64,000 bases of DNA from an uncultured Verrucomicrobiota bacterium (GCA_937996795.1 CALKUH010000032.1:7168-71167); one strand, 5' to 3'; positions 1-9,461 are shown, counted from the stretch's first letter. Notes: generated from the sequence alone by a model not told the origin. Numbers and translations: made by a program.

Positions 1-93
1 AAGGTCGGCTACGGCCAGTACCGCGGTCCGCGCGGCGAGATCTATCCCGCGCGCCCGACGGAGCAGCAGCTTAAAGTTGCGTACGGGTTCTGA
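1..93 (+). CDS. C-terminal 30 residues of an unidentified protein (partial)
   Basis: The first frame is open from base 1 to a TGA at 91-93 and gives 30 residues, beginning KVGYGQYRGPRG and ending LKVAYGF. The start lies outside the window. The fragment is too short to name. A terminal Phe after alternating hydrophobic residues is also seen in the last strand of outer-membrane beta-barrels, but that reading is a guess. The gene is followed by an inverted repeat at 101-155. Confidence 0.5.
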   Translation, partial: KVGYGQYRGPRGEIYPARPTEQQLKVAYGF

Positions 94-100
94 CGAAGTG

Positions 101-155
101 ACCGGTGACCAGTGATCCGTGACCGGTTACAGGTCACCGGACACTGGTCACCGCC
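101..155. repeat. Intergenic inverted repeat, GTGACCAGT family, copy 1
   Basis: CGGTGACCAGTG at 103-114 is the exact reverse complement of CACTGGTCACCG at 142-153. The interior pairs further, imperfectly (TCCGTGACC against GGTCACCGGA). The element lies just after a stop codon and could act as a hairpin in the 3' UTR. A second member of the family, with the same GTGACCAGT core, lies at 22514-22585 after plsY. There is no T-run, so an intrinsic terminator is not shown. Confidence 0.7.
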
Positions 156-242
156 CCTCCGTGCCTTTATCCTCGTGACAATCAGGCCATGAATGCATTA
201 TGACAATCTGGCCATGCGTTGGTTGTCTTGCGAGGAGCGTAT

Positions 243-2501
243 ATGAAGTCCACTTTGCCGGATGGGGCGGTCAAAGCGATTGTTTATGGGATGCACGGGG
301 CGCCGTTCGATGTGCTGGGCGTCCATACGCACGAGGGGCGCCAGGTCATCCGGACGTACCAGCCGTTCGCGGCGCAGGTGGATGTGGTGCGCAACGGGAC
401 GCCGGCGCGCATGGAGCGCACGCACAAGGACGGGTTGTTCGAGCTGTTCGTGGAGGGCGTGGAGAAGGGGGCCTATCGCCTGCGCATGACGGGGTTCGAC
501 GGTCACGTGTGGGAACTGCACGATCCGTACAGCTTCCCGCTGCAGATCACCGATTTCGACCAGTACCTCTTCGGCGAGGGCACGCACTACCGCACCTATG
601 AAAAAATGGGCGCGCACCCGATCACGGTGAACGGCGTCGAGGGCGTGCATTTCGCGGTGTGGGCGCCGAACGCGATCCGCGTGAGCGTCATCGGCAACTT
701 CAATCGCTGGGACGGGCGGCATCATCCGATGCAGAACCGCGGCACCGGCGTGTGGGAGCTGTTCATCCCCGCGCTGCGGCCGGGCGACCTCTACAAGTTC
801 GAGGTCAAAGGCCACAACGATTACCTCGCGCAAAAGGCGGACCCGTATGCGTTCGCGTCCGAGCTGCGCCCGCGCACCGCGTCGGTGGTGTGGGACTACC
901 ACGCGTACAAGTGGAACGACCAGGCGTGGATGGAGCAGCGCAAGAAGATCGACTGGTTCAAAAAGCCCGTCAGCATCTACGAGGTGCATCCCGGCTCGTG
1001 GCGGCGCGTGACGGACCAGGGCAACCGCTGGCTGACGTATCGCGAGATGGCGGACACGCTGCTGCCGCACGTGAAGAAACTCGGCTTCACGCACATCGAA
1101 TTCCTGCCGCTGTCGGAGCATCCGTTCGACGGCTCGTGGGGCTACCAGACCATCGGCTACTATTCGATCACGTCGCGCTACGGCACGCCGGACGACTTCA
1201 AGTATCTCGTGGACCGCTGCCACCAGGAGGGCATCGGCGTGATTCTCGACTGGGTGCCCGCGCATTTCCCGAAGGACGGGCACGGGCTGGCGTATTTCGA
1301 CGGCACGCACCTCTACGAGCACGCCGACCCGCGCAAGGGCGAGCACCGCGATTGGGGCACGCTGATCTTCAACTACGGCCGCAACGAGGTTCGCTCGTTC
1401 CTGCTCTCCAACGCGGTGTTCCTGATGGAGGTGTACCACATCGACGGCCTGCGCGTGGACGCGGTCGCGAGCATGTTGTACCTCGACTACTCGCGCAATC
1501 CGGGCGAGTGGATTCCGAACCAGTTCGGCGGGCGCGAGAATCTGGAGGCGGTCGAGTTCCTCAAGAAATTCAACGAGCTCGTGCACGGCGAGTATCCCGG
1601 CATCCTGACCTTCGCCGAGGAGTCGACCGCGTGGCCCAAGGTGTCGCGCCCGGTGTACGACGGCGGGCTGGGGTTCGGCCTCAAGTGGAACATGGGCTGG
1701 ATGCACGACACGCTGCAGTACATCGAGAAGGATCCGATCCACCGCCGCTTCCACCACAACAGCCTGACGTTCTCGATGATCTATGCGTTCAACGAGAATT
1801 TCATCCTGCCGTTCTCGCACGACGAGGTCGTGCACGGGAAGGGCTCGATGCTGAACAAGATGCCGGGCGACTTGTGGCAGAAATTCGCGAACCTGCGGCT
1901 GCTGCTCGCCTACATGTATGCGCACCCGGGCAAGAAGCTGCTCTTCATGGGCGTCGAGATCGGGCAGTGGAACGAGTGGAACTACGCGGAGAGCATGGAC
2001 TGGCACCTGCTCCAATACGACTCGCACCGCACGCTCCAGGAGTACATGGGCGCGCTCAACCGGGTGTATGCGGCCCACAAGCCTCTGCATGAAATCGACT
2101 TCAGCTGGGAGGGGTTCGAGTGGATCGACCTGCACGACCACGACAACAGCATCCTCTCGTTCATGCGCAAGGGCGCGACGCCCGGCGATGCGGTGCTGTG
2201 CGTGTTCAACTTCACGCCCGTGGTGCGCACCCAGTACCGCCTCGGCGTGCCGGCGGCGGGGGAATACGAACTGGTGCTCAATTCCGATTTGAAGGAATTC
2301 GGCGGAAGCGACGTGGGCCGCGTGGTGAAGCTCGCGAGCGAGCCGAAGCGCTGGCACAACCAGGAGCATTCGGTGTGCTTCGCGCTGCCGCCGCTCGCGG
2401 CGGTGTTCCTGAAGCCGCGCGTCATCAAGGCGATTCCGCCGCCCGCGCCCAAGGCGTCCGCGGTCGCTGCGCCGGTTGCGCCGGTTGTGAAGGAGAGCTG
2501 A
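243..2501 (+). CDS. glgB: 1,4-alpha-glucan branching enzyme GlgB (GH13)
   Basis: GlgB makes alpha-1,6 branches in glycogen by cleaving alpha-1,4 glucan and transferring the piece. The 752-residue product has an N-terminal CBM48-like beta-sandwich, a GH13 barrel and an all-beta C-terminal domain. The catalytic triad reads as Asp406 (GLRVDAV), Glu459 (FAEES) and Asp527 (SHDEVVHGKGSM), each one residue beyond the E. coli positions 405, 458 and 526. ATG 243 is chosen because GAGGAG at 232-237 lies six bases upstream. A Pro/Ala tail of about 25 residues after the last domain is unusual. The gene heads a run that includes glgA and three GH57 proteins. A minus-strand open frame across it is a codon shadow. 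Confidence 0.96.
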   Translation: MKSTLPDGAVKAIVYGMHGAPFDVLGVHTHEGRQVIRTYQPFAAQVDVVRNGTPARMERTHKDGLFELFVEGVEKGAYRLRMTGFDGHVWELHDPYSFPLQITDFDQYLFGEGTHYRTYEKMGAHPITVNGVEGVHFAVWAPNAIRVSVIGNFNRWDGRHHPMQNRGTGVWELFIPALRPGDLYKFEVKGHNDYLAQKADPYAFASELRPRTASVVWDYHAYKWNDQAWMEQRKKIDWFKKPVSIYEVHPGSWRRVTDQGNRWLTYREMADTLLPHVKKLGFTHIEFLPLSEHPFDGSWGYQTIGYYSITSRYGTPDDFKYLVDRCHQEGIGVILDWVPAHFPKDGHGLAYFDGTHLYEHADPRKGEHRDWGTLIFNYGRNEVRSFLLSNAVFLMEVYHIDGLRVDAVASMLYLDYSRNPGEWIPNQFGGRENLEAVEFLKKFNELVHGEYPGILTFAEESTAWPKVSRPVYDGGLGFGLKWNMGWMHDTLQYIEKDPIHRRFHHNSLTFSMIYAFNENFILPFSHDEVVHGKGSMLNKMPGDLWQKFANLRLLLAYMYAHPGKKLLFMGVEIGQWNEWNYAESMDWHLLQYDSHRTLQEYMGALNRVYAAHKPLHEIDFSWEGFEWIDLHDHDNSILSFMRKGATPGDAVLCVFNFTPVVRTQYRLGVPAAGEYELVLNSDLKEFGGSDVGRVVKLASEPKRWHNQEHSVCFALPPLAAVFLKPRVIKAIPPPAPKASAVAAPVAPVVKES

Positions 2502-2511
2502 CACAGGAACG

Positions 2512-3231
2512 ATGTCCATGGGCTCCATGACGACCAAGCCGCTGCTGCCGCCGCCGCTGGTGCATGAGTTGAGGGCCCGCTCGTTTGCGCGGCTGTACCG
2601 GATGGCGGGCAATCCCGGCAACCGGGGCTTTGGTCGTTTCCTGCGCCAGCGCATCCAGCTCATCGTCCGGCGCGAGCGCTTCACGGTGGAGAAGGCGATC
2701 ACCGTCGCATATCTCGGCTCGTATCTCACCGACCACATCATCTTTGCCGAAAAGGAGGCCGCGCGCCTGCTGGAAGGCCGCGCGCTGTCCGAGCGGGAGG
2801 AACACGAGTTGTGGGAGCGCAACTATGGCGCCGTCGTGACCAAGCTCATGTCCGAGCTGCCCGACGGGGAGGCGATCGGCGCAGAGCTTGGACGGCTCGA
2901 CCGCTACACGCTCCTGCCTGCCGTCCTGCATCGGCGCCGCGCGCGCCACTGGCGGCGCTTGCAGGTGCTGCTTCGCTCGACGCTGGCGGACATGGAAGGC
3001 AACATCTCCGAAATTCCCGTGGTCACCCGGATTCACGACGTGTTGAACAGCGCGCGCACGCCGTCGCGCAAGGCCTTCGGCGTCTGCCTCGCCGCCTCGC
3101 TGCTGGCGGACATGGAATGCTGGAGCGCGCACCTGTCGTGGCCCGACGCGTACCAGAAGGTGATGACGGAGCTGTATCCCGTGCTCCAACGCCACCCCGA
3201 CGTGCTCGAAAGTATTGTGCATTTGGACTAG
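2512..3231 (+). CDS. Hypothetical protein between glgB and glgA
   Basis: I do not recognise this 239-residue protein. It is rich in Arg, Leu and Glu, looks mainly helical, and has no signal peptide or clear membrane segment. It starts 10 bases after the glgB stop and ends about 50 bases before glgA, so it is probably co-transcribed with them. ATG codons at 2512, 2518 and 2527 are all possible starts. AGGA at 2505-2508 fits 2518 best by spacing, while 2512 is the longest. A link to glycogen metabolism is inferred from position alone. Confidence 0.8.
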   Translation: MSMGSMTTKPLLPPPLVHELRARSFARLYRMAGNPGNRGFGRFLRQRIQLIVRRERFTVEKAITVAYLGSYLTDHIIFAEKEAARLLEGRALSEREEHELWERNYGAVVTKLMSELPDGEAIGAELGRLDRYTLLPAVLHRRRARHWRRLQVLLRSTLADMEGNISEIPVVTRIHDVLNSARTPSRKAFGVCLAASLLADMECWSAHLSWPDAYQKVMTELYPVLQRHPDVLESIVHLD

Positions 3232-3283
3232 GCTTATCCGGTTAAGTTGATAAAAGTGCGGCCTTCGTTAAAGGGGGACCATC

Positions 3284-4753
3284 ATGTACATCGTACAAAT
3301 CGCATCGGAATATGCGGGCGTCGCGAAGGTGGGCGGGCTGGCGGACGTCGTGCAGGGGCTGAGCCGGGAGCTGTCGATCCGCGGGCACCACGTCGAGGTG
3401 ATCCTGCCGAAGTACGACGTGATGAAGTACGACCGCATCTGGGGGTTCACCAAGTGCTACAGCGACCTCTGGGTGCCGTACCACCACTTCTGGGTGCACT
3501 GCGACGTGTATTTCGGGTTTGTGGACGGCGTGAAGTGCTTCTTCATCGAGCCGCATTTCTTCAAGAACTTCTTCAACCGCGGGCTCATCTACGGGCACCA
3601 GGATGACCCGGACCGCTTCGCGTTCTTCAGCAAGGCGGCGCTCGAATTCATGCTGAAGACGAACAAGCACCCGGAAATCATCCATGTGCACGACTGGCAG
3701 ACGGGCCTCGTGCCGGTGATGCTGTTCGAGACGTACCGCGGCTTCGGCATGACGCATCCGCGCGTCTGCTACACGATCCACAACATCCACCACCAGGGCG
3801 TGACGGGCGAGTTCGTGCTGCGCCAGATCGGCATGAACCCCGCGCACTACCTGACGATGGAGCGCCTGCTCGACCCGCGTCACCACGGCGCGGTCAACGT
3901 CATGAAGGGCGGCATCGTCTTCTCCAACTTCGTCACGACCGTGTCGCCGACCTACATGAATGAAATCATGTGGACCGGCCTCGGCCACGGCTTGCAGGGC
4001 GTGCTGCAGTACTACCGCGGCAAATGCGGCGGCGTGCTCAACGGCATCGACTACGGCGAGTGGAATCCCGAGGTGGACCGGTTCATCCCGCACAAGTATT
4101 CGATCAACAACCTCGACGGGAAATACCGCAACAAGGAAGCGCTGCGGAACCGCTTCTGGCTGCGCCAGGAGTACAAGCCCATCGTCGCGGTGGTGAGCCG
4201 GCTCGACCAGCAGAAGGGCGTGAACCTGATCCGCCACGCGATTTTCTACGCGCTCGCCAACAACTGCCAGTTCGTGCTGCTCGGCACGAGCCCCGAGGCG
4301 GGCATCAACGCCGACTTCTGGAACCTCAAGCGGCACCTGAACGACAACCCGGACGTGCACCTCGAGTTGAGCTTCGACGAATACCTGTCGCACCTCATAT
4401 TCGCCGGGTCCGACATGGTCCTCATCCCCAGCGCGTTCGAGCCGTGCGGCCTCACGCAGTTGATCGGCTTGAAATACGGCACGGTCCCCGTCGTGCGCCA
4501 CACCGGTGGCCTCGCCGACACCGTGTTCGACGCGAACCACGCGCACAAGCCGTACCACGAGCGGAACGGCTATTCCTTCAACGACTTCAACAACGAGGGC
4601 CTCGAGTCCGCCCTCCGCCGCGCCATCGGCATGTGGTTCCACTATCCCCAATACTGGCGCGAACTGATGATGAACGGCATGCGCCAGGACCACTCCTGGA
4701 ACCACCCCGCCCAGGACTACCTCAACATCTACGAGCACATCCGCGAGAAGTAA
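3284..4753 (+). CDS. glgA: Glycogen synthase GlgA (GT5)
   Basis: This enzyme extends alpha-1,4 glucan from a nucleotide-glucose donor, normally ADP-glucose. The 489-residue product has a GT5 N-terminal domain with the donor-binding motif KVGGLADVV (Lys15 onward). The C-terminal GT-B half carries a retaining-transferase signature, EPCGLTQLIGLKYGTVPVV followed by TGGLADTV. Length is typical for bacterial GlgA. AAAGGGGG about six bases before ATG 3284 is a good ribosome site. It lies downstream of glgB on the same strand and supplies the linear chains that glgB and the GH57 branching enzyme act on. Confidence 0.95.
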   Translation: MYIVQIASEYAGVAKVGGLADVVQGLSRELSIRGHHVEVILPKYDVMKYDRIWGFTKCYSDLWVPYHHFWVHCDVYFGFVDGVKCFFIEPHFFKNFFNRGLIYGHQDDPDRFAFFSKAALEFMLKTNKHPEIIHVHDWQTGLVPVMLFETYRGFGMTHPRVCYTIHNIHHQGVTGEFVLRQIGMNPAHYLTMERLLDPRHHGAVNVMKGGIVFSNFVTTVSPTYMNEIMWTGLGHGLQGVLQYYRGKCGGVLNGIDYGEWNPEVDRFIPHKYSINNLDGKYRNKEALRNRFWLRQEYKPIVAVVSRLDQQKGVNLIRHAIFYALANNCQFVLLGTSPEAGINADFWNLKRHLNDNPDVHLELSFDEYLSHLIFAGSDMVLIPSAFEPCGLTQLIGLKYGTVPVVRHTGGLADTVFDANHAHKPYHERNGYSFNDFNNEGLESALRRAIGMWFHYPQYWRELMMNGMRQDHSWNHPAQDYLNIYEHIREK

Positions 4754-4905
4754 GGGCGGGTGAGGATGGTGTCGGGTGTCGGGGTGCAGTCCATCCGTAC
4801 CGAAGCCTGAACCTGCTTTCCCTCTTGCCCCGCGCGGGGGCTACGCGGCATCCTTTTGCGGCGGTGCGGCCATGGGGGCTGGCGCCGGTGGCTTTGGAGG
4901 CATTC

Positions 4906-6360
4906 ATGCAAGCAGGCGCGATTCAGGCGGAAACCCTTCCCGACATCAGCGGGCAGGAGCAGCAGGTGTACAAGCGGGCGGGCAAGGCGAAGGATGCGTA
5001 CCGCTCGGCGGGCGGCGTGGATTTCGGGCGGATCAAGAGCGCGGCGGCGATTGCGCTGCACATGCAGCAGCCGTTGATCCCGGCGGGCGGCGGCGACCTG
5101 CGCACGGCGGCGCTGATCAGCAACCTGAAGTACATGATGGACAACCAGCACATCGGGGACAACCACAACGCCCCGGTGTTCCACTGGTGCTACAAACGCA
5201 TCGGCGAATTCGTGCCGCAGCTCGTGGGCGAGGGGAAGCAGCCGCGCGCGATGCTGGAATATTCCGGGTGCCTCTGGCACGGCCTCCTCGGCATGGGCGC
5301 GCACGACGTGATCGACGCGTTGCGGCGGATCACGGTGGACCCCGCGTACAACCGCTGCGTCGAATGGCTCGGCTGTCCGTGGAGCCATGCCGTCGCGCCG
5401 TCCACGCCGCCGCAGGATTTCAAATTGCACGTGCTCGCGTGGCAGCAGCACTTCGCCGCGCTGTTCGGCTGGGACGCGCTGGAGCGCGTCAAGGGGTTCT
5501 CACCGTCGGAGATGGCGTTGCCGAACCAGCCCGACGTGGCGCATGCGTTCGTGAAGACGCTGCGCGACTGCGGGTTCACCTGGGTGCTCGTGCAGGAACA
5601 CACGGTTGAACAGCTGAACGGGCACGGCATCCATCAGCGCCACCTGCCGCACCGCCTCGTGGTGCGCAGTTCGAAAGGCGAGGAGGCGTCGATCATCGCG
5701 ATCATCAAGACGCAGGGCAGCGACACGAAACTCGTCGCGCAGATGCAGCCGTGGTACGAGGCGAAGAGCCTGGGCCGCTGGGAACTGGCGGGCAAACATG
5801 TGCCGCCGCTGGTCACACAGATCGCCGACGGCGAGAACGGCGGCGTGATGATGAACGAGTTCCCGCACAAGTTCATGGAGGTGGTCCGCGAGTCGTCGCA
5901 CTCCGAGACGCCGCTGATGAACGGGTCCGAGTACCTCGAACACCTGTTCGCGATGGGGATCAAGGAGTCGGACCTGCCAGTCTGCCAGCCGCTGCACCAG
6001 CACCGGCTCTGGAGCAAGGTGCAGCCCGGCGTCGGGCCGGAGAAACTCGCGACGGCGATCGAGGCGTGCAAGAAGGAGGACCACCGCTTCCACATGGAAG
6101 GCGGGAGCTGGACGAGCAACATCTCCTGGGTGCACGGCTATGACAACGTCCTCGGGCCGATGGAGCAGGCGAGTTCGCTATTCAACGAGAAGGTGCTGAA
6201 GAAGGGCGTGCCGACGACCGATCCGCGCTACCGCAACGCGCTCTATCACCTGCTGGTCAGCCAGACGAGCTGCTACCGCTACTGGGGGCAGGGCCTGTGG
6301 ACCGACTATGCCCGCGAGATCTGCCGCCGCGTGACGGACATCGTAAAGAATGATTTTTAG
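4906..6360 (+). CDS. Glycoside hydrolase family 57 protein
   Basis: The product is 484 residues from ATG 4906, which has GGAGG at 4896-4900 in front. GH57 enzymes are retaining alpha-glucan hydrolases or transferases. The expected nucleophile is Glu202 in GFSPSEMALPN, and the expected acid/base is Asp308 in ADGENGG, the GH57 region-4 motif. The classical N-terminal HxHQP motif is not evident, so substrate specificity is uncertain; amylase-like or 4-alpha-glucanotransferase-like activity would fit. It follows glgA by 150 bases of GC-rich spacer that holds a short GTGTCGGGTGTCGG repeat. No signal peptide is seen, so it probably acts on cytoplasmic glycogen. Confidence 0.85.
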   Translation: MQAGAIQAETLPDISGQEQQVYKRAGKAKDAYRSAGGVDFGRIKSAAAIALHMQQPLIPAGGGDLRTAALISNLKYMMDNQHIGDNHNAPVFHWCYKRIGEFVPQLVGEGKQPRAMLEYSGCLWHGLLGMGAHDVIDALRRITVDPAYNRCVEWLGCPWSHAVAPSTPPQDFKLHVLAWQQHFAALFGWDALERVKGFSPSEMALPNQPDVAHAFVKTLRDCGFTWVLVQEHTVEQLNGHGIHQRHLPHRLVVRSSKGEEASIIAIIKTQGSDTKLVAQMQPWYEAKSLGRWELAGKHVPPLVTQIADGENGGVMMNEFPHKFMEVVRESSHSETPLMNGSEYLEHLFAMGIKESDLPVCQPLHQHRLWSKVQPGVGPEKLATAIEACKKEDHRFHMEGGSWTSNISWVHGYDNVLGPMEQASSLFNEKVLKKGVPTTDPRYRNALYHLLVSQTSCYRYWGQGLWTDYAREICRRVTDIVKNDF

Positions 6361-6361
6361 C

Positions 6362-6425
6362 GGTCAGCCCCGTTCGCGTGCGCGTTCACGTTCGCGGGGA
6401 GCGTGTACGGGCACGTGAACGTGAA
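6362..6425. repeat. Inverted repeat with TTCACGTTC/GAACGTGAA arms
   Basis: The segment before the phospholipase-D-family gene is built from GTTCGCG and GTTCACG units. TTCACGTTC near 6386 pairs with GAACGTGAA near 6417. It overlaps the possible GTG starts of the next gene, so any hairpin could affect its translation. It resembles the other short dispersed repeats in this window but shares no sequence with them. Confidence 0.45.
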
Positions 6426-8130
6426 GTTTGTATCCTCCGGCTGGATCGCCGCGTTCGCCTTGTTGATGCTGCAGGGCACGCCGCGTTCCACCGGCGCCGC
6501 GGAATCCCCGTTCCGTCCGTTCATGGACGCGGCGCCGGCATCCGCGACGAATCAGCTCGCGATCGTCAGCGGCGGCCATGAGGCGCTGTTGCTGCGCGTG
6601 CATTTGATTCGCGCGGCGCGTCGCAGCATCGACATCCAGACGTTCATCTGGAGCAACGATGAGTGCGGGCGGCTCCTGATGTATGAACTGATCGGGGCCG
6701 CGCGGCGCGGAGTGCGCGTGCGGATCATTGCCGACCAGCTCGTGTCGGAGAAGGATCCCGCCACGGCGGCGTTCCTGTCACAGGTGCACACGAACCTGGA
6801 GATCCGGCATTACCGGCCGGCTTTCGCGCGGCTTGATCCGTCGCTGCTGCACACCGTGTGGAAGGGGCTGACCCGCTTCCACGACATCAACCAGCGGATG
6901 CACAACAAGGTGATGCTGTTCGACGGCGTGGCGCTGCTCACCGGCGGGCGCAACATCGAGAACACGTATTTCGACCACTCGACGGAGATGAATTTCCGCG
7001 ACCGCGACGTGCTCGCGATCGGGCCGGTGGCGCGGCAGGCGGAGGAATCGTTCGAGGCGTTCTGGGGCTACCGCCACACGCATCGCAGCGTCGATCTGGT
7101 GGACGTGCGGCGCGCGCGGGAGTCGGGGGCTTTTCCCCGGTTGGAGACGCGTGAAGACTTCGCGTTCGGGCCCTTCTTTGGCGAACTGGATCGCGAGGTC
7201 GGGGACGTCGCGGGGTGGGGCGCGTGGGTGGAGCGCCACCTGCGGGCGGTGCGCGCGGTGGAGTTCATCGCCGACGCACCGGGCAAGAAGCGCGGACTCC
7301 CCCTGACCGAGCAGGCGCGGATTACGCGCACGTTGAAGCACGTCCTGGAGGGAGCGCGCGCGTCGGTGGTGATGCAGACGCCGTACCTCGTGCTGAGCAA
7401 ACCGGCGCGAAAATTGTTCAAGCAACTCGGCCGCCAGTCGCCGCGCGTCCGCATCCGCATTTCCTCCAACAGCTTTGCGTCCACCGACAACCTGCTCGCC
7501 TATTCGGCGAACTACCGGTTGCGCGGCGTCTACGTGGAGGAGCTGGGCCTCGAGATCCACGAATTCCGCCCGCTGCCCGCCGACTGGCCGGAGCTGTTTC
7601 CGCGCTACCCCGTGATGAAGGCGATGGCCGAGGTCCGCCTGAACGAGGACCGCCAATCGCGCCGGCCCTTCCTGTGCATCCACGCCAAGTCGCTGGTGGT
7701 CGATGGCCGCATCGCCTACATCGGGTCCTACAACCTCGACCCGCGCTCGGAGAACCTGAACACCGAGGTCGGGTTGCTGGTGGAGGACGAGGCGTTTGCG
7801 CGCGCGTTGCAGGCGGAAATCGAGCGCGACATGGAGGATCGCAACAGTTGGACGATTGGAAAGCGCAAGTTGCCGCTCGGCCTCGGCGTCGTCAATGGGT
7901 TGCTGGACGGCGTGTTGTCGTGGAGCCCGGTCGATGTCTGGCCGGTCCAGAACACCACGAGTTTCGAGCTTCATCCGGATGGCGAGTACCGGCACCCGCT
8001 CGACCCGGAATTCCACCGCCATTACCGCGAGGCCGGCGCATTTCCCGGCGCGGAAGGCGTGCTTTCAACGAAGGAAATCCTGACGCGCCTCTACAAAGTG
8101 GTCGGCGCGCCGCTGACACCGATCTTGTAG
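6403..8130 (+). CDS. Secreted or membrane phospholipase D / cardiolipin-synthase-like protein
   Basis: The 575-residue product has two HKD motifs of the phospholipase D superfamily: HNKVMLFDGVALLTGGRN and HAKSLVVDGRIAYIGSYN. Each is followed by an acidic stretch typical of the family. Bacterial members with two such motifs include cardiolipin synthases and phosphatidyltransferases. An N-terminal hydrophobic run (IAAFALLMLQG) suggests export or membrane anchoring. The start is uncertain among GTG codons at 6403, 6415 and 6421; 6421 would give a classical signal-peptide start, MKFVSSGW. It sits oddly inside a glycogen cluster, and a role in lipid synthesis is inferred from the family only. A terminator hairpin overlaps its stop codon. 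Confidence 0.85.
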   Translation: MYGHVNVKFVSSGWIAAFALLMLQGTPRSTGAAESPFRPFMDAAPASATNQLAIVSGGHEALLLRVHLIRAARRSIDIQTFIWSNDECGRLLMYELIGAARRGVRVRIIADQLVSEKDPATAAFLSQVHTNLEIRHYRPAFARLDPSLLHTVWKGLTRFHDINQRMHNKVMLFDGVALLTGGRNIENTYFDHSTEMNFRDRDVLAIGPVARQAEESFEAFWGYRHTHRSVDLVDVRRARESGAFPRLETREDFAFGPFFGELDREVGDVAGWGAWVERHLRAVRAVEFIADAPGKKRGLPLTEQARITRTLKHVLEGARASVVMQTPYLVLSKPARKLFKQLGRQSPRVRIRISSNSFASTDNLLAYSANYRLRGVYVEELGLEIHEFRPLPADWPELFPRYPVMKAMAEVRLNEDRQSRRPFLCIHAKSLVVDGRIAYIGSYNLDPRSENLNTEVGLLVEDEAFARALQAEIERDMEDRNSWTIGKRKLPLGLGVVNGLLDGVLSWSPVDVWPVQNTTSFELHPDGEYRHPLDPEFHRHYREAGAFPGAEGVLSTKEILTRLYKVVGAPLTPIL

Positions 8131-8140
8131 AGGCTTTTTT
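8087..8140 (+). terminator. Rho-independent terminator overlapping the end of the PLD-family gene
   Basis: GCCTCTACAA at 8087-8096 pairs exactly with TTGTAGAGGC at 8125-8134 and is followed by six T at 8135-8140. The intervening 28 bases can form a smaller GC-rich stem. The stop codon TAG (8128-8130) lies in the 3' arm, so ribosomes ending translation would melt the stem. Confidence 0.7.
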
Positions 8141-8180
8141 GATTTCGCCACGGCGCCGGCCCACCGATAAAGTGACCGCC

Positions 8181-9371
8181 ATGCCCAAAACGATTCATCA
8201 TGCCCTGGTCCTGAATCTCCACCAACCGTGGGGCAACCTCGACGCGATGCTCGGCGATCCGGTGGAGCAGGAGCGCTGGCACGCGAAGGAGTGTCTCTTC
8301 GCCTATGACCGCATCCCGCGCGCCGTGTGGGGGTGGGAGGACGTGGCGCGCGTGCACCTTGCGCCGTCCGGCACGCTGCTGGAGGCGCTTTCCAACCCTG
8401 ATTTCCAGTCGCGTGTCTATGGCACGGTGAAGTGCGGGGACGTGTTGTGGAACTGGCGCAATCCCGCGCTCGACGTCATGGGCACCGGCTATTACCACCC
8501 CGTGCTCCCGCTGATCCCGGCGGCGGACCGGCGCGAGCATATCCAGCGCTGGCTCGGCATCGGGCGGCATTTGTTCGACCGCGGTCGGTTCAACGGGTTC
8601 TGGCCGCCGGAGTGCGGATTCTGCATGGAACTGATCCCGCTGCTCGCCGAGGCGGGCTACCGCTATGTCATCGTGGACAGCGAGCACATCGTGCCGATGA
8701 CGCCGATGCGCTGGGAGGAGCTGCGCTACCGCCCGCACATCGCGAAGTTCGGCGGCGCGGAGATCGTGATCATCCCGCGCGACCGCGAGCTGTCCATCGC
8801 GCAGGAAGGCGGCATGGAGGTCGGCTGGTTCCTGCACGAGGTGAACGAGCGCTGCAAGTGGTGCGACTTCGAGCCGCTCGTGTGCACGGTGACCGACGGT
8901 GAGAACGGCGGCTGGTTCCGGAACATCCGGTGGGAGTCCAATTTCTGGGGCGCATTTTATCACCCGTACCTGCATCAGGTGCGGCACGGCGAGACGAATG
9001 TGCGCCCGTCGTTCATCCACGACTATCTCGACACGCACGGCGCGCACGGGCAGGTCATCGTGCGCACCGGCGCGTGGAACACCGGGTTCCACCATGGCAT
9101 CGGGTTCGTCCAGTGGACCGGTTCGCAGATGCAGCGCGACGCGTGGGCGCGGCTGGCCGACGTGAGCAGGGCCGTGCACGATGCGCGCTGGCGCGCGGGC
9201 GAACGCGGCGCGGGGCCCGACGTGTGGCGCGCGCTCGACGAGGCGCTCTGGCGGTTGCTGCGCGCGGAGACGAGCTGTCACTTTTTCTGGGGCGAGGCGT
9301 GGGTGGATCGCGCGCACGCGGGGCTCGACGACACGCTGGCCTGGCTCGCGAAGGCTGAGGGGCCGGCATGA
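8181..9371 (+). CDS. Glycoside hydrolase family 57 protein
   Basis: The 396-residue product begins MPKTIHHALVLNLHQPWG, a variant of the GH57 N-terminal HxHQP region. The putative nucleophile is Glu144 in WPPECGF, and the acid/base is Asp239 in TDGENGGWF. This makes it an alpha-glucan hydrolase or transferase acting with glgA and glgB. It is shorter than GH57 branching enzymes and lacks a DUF1957 domain, so a hydrolytic or disproportionating role is more likely; this is inference. ATG 8181 is the first in-frame start after the upstream terminator. There is no signal peptide. Confidence 0.87.
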   Translation: MPKTIHHALVLNLHQPWGNLDAMLGDPVEQERWHAKECLFAYDRIPRAVWGWEDVARVHLAPSGTLLEALSNPDFQSRVYGTVKCGDVLWNWRNPALDVMGTGYYHPVLPLIPAADRREHIQRWLGIGRHLFDRGRFNGFWPPECGFCMELIPLLAEAGYRYVIVDSEHIVPMTPMRWEELRYRPHIAKFGGAEIVIIPRDRELSIAQEGGMEVGWFLHEVNERCKWCDFEPLVCTVTDGENGGWFRNIRWESNFWGAFYHPYLHQVRHGETNVRPSFIHDYLDTHGAHGQVIVRTGAWNTGFHHGIGFVQWTGSQMQRDAWARLADVSRAVHDARWRAGERGAGPDVWRALDEALWRLLRAETSCHFFWGEAWVDRAHAGLDDTLAWLAKAEGPA

Positions 9372-9432
9372 GCATGCTCCTTGCGCCGGGCCGCGCCCCT
9401 CGTGCGCGACCGCGTCCTTAACTGAAAATAAT

Positions 9433-9461
9433 TTTACTCCCCCGCGATGCGCCGCTAGACT
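9433..9461 (+). promoter_or_regulatory. Predicted sigma-70-type promoter before the DUF4912 gene
   Basis: TTTACT (9433-9438) and TAGACT (9456-9461) are separated by 17 bases, in an A/T-rich island inside GC-rich DNA. Start of transcription would be near 9468, giving a leader of about 37 bases. Prediction by pattern only. Confidence 0.5.

Noticed and set aside
198..2822. 874-residue minus-strand open frame opposite glgB
   Set aside because: glgB on the plus strand has full catalytic motifs and a ribosome site. The antisense frame is Arg/His/Val-rich with no domain, as expected from a GC-rich codon shadow.
4754..4905. Possible small gene between glgA and the GH57 gene
   Set aside because: Short frames here lack a ribosome site and consist of repeat-like and GC-rich spacer sequence.
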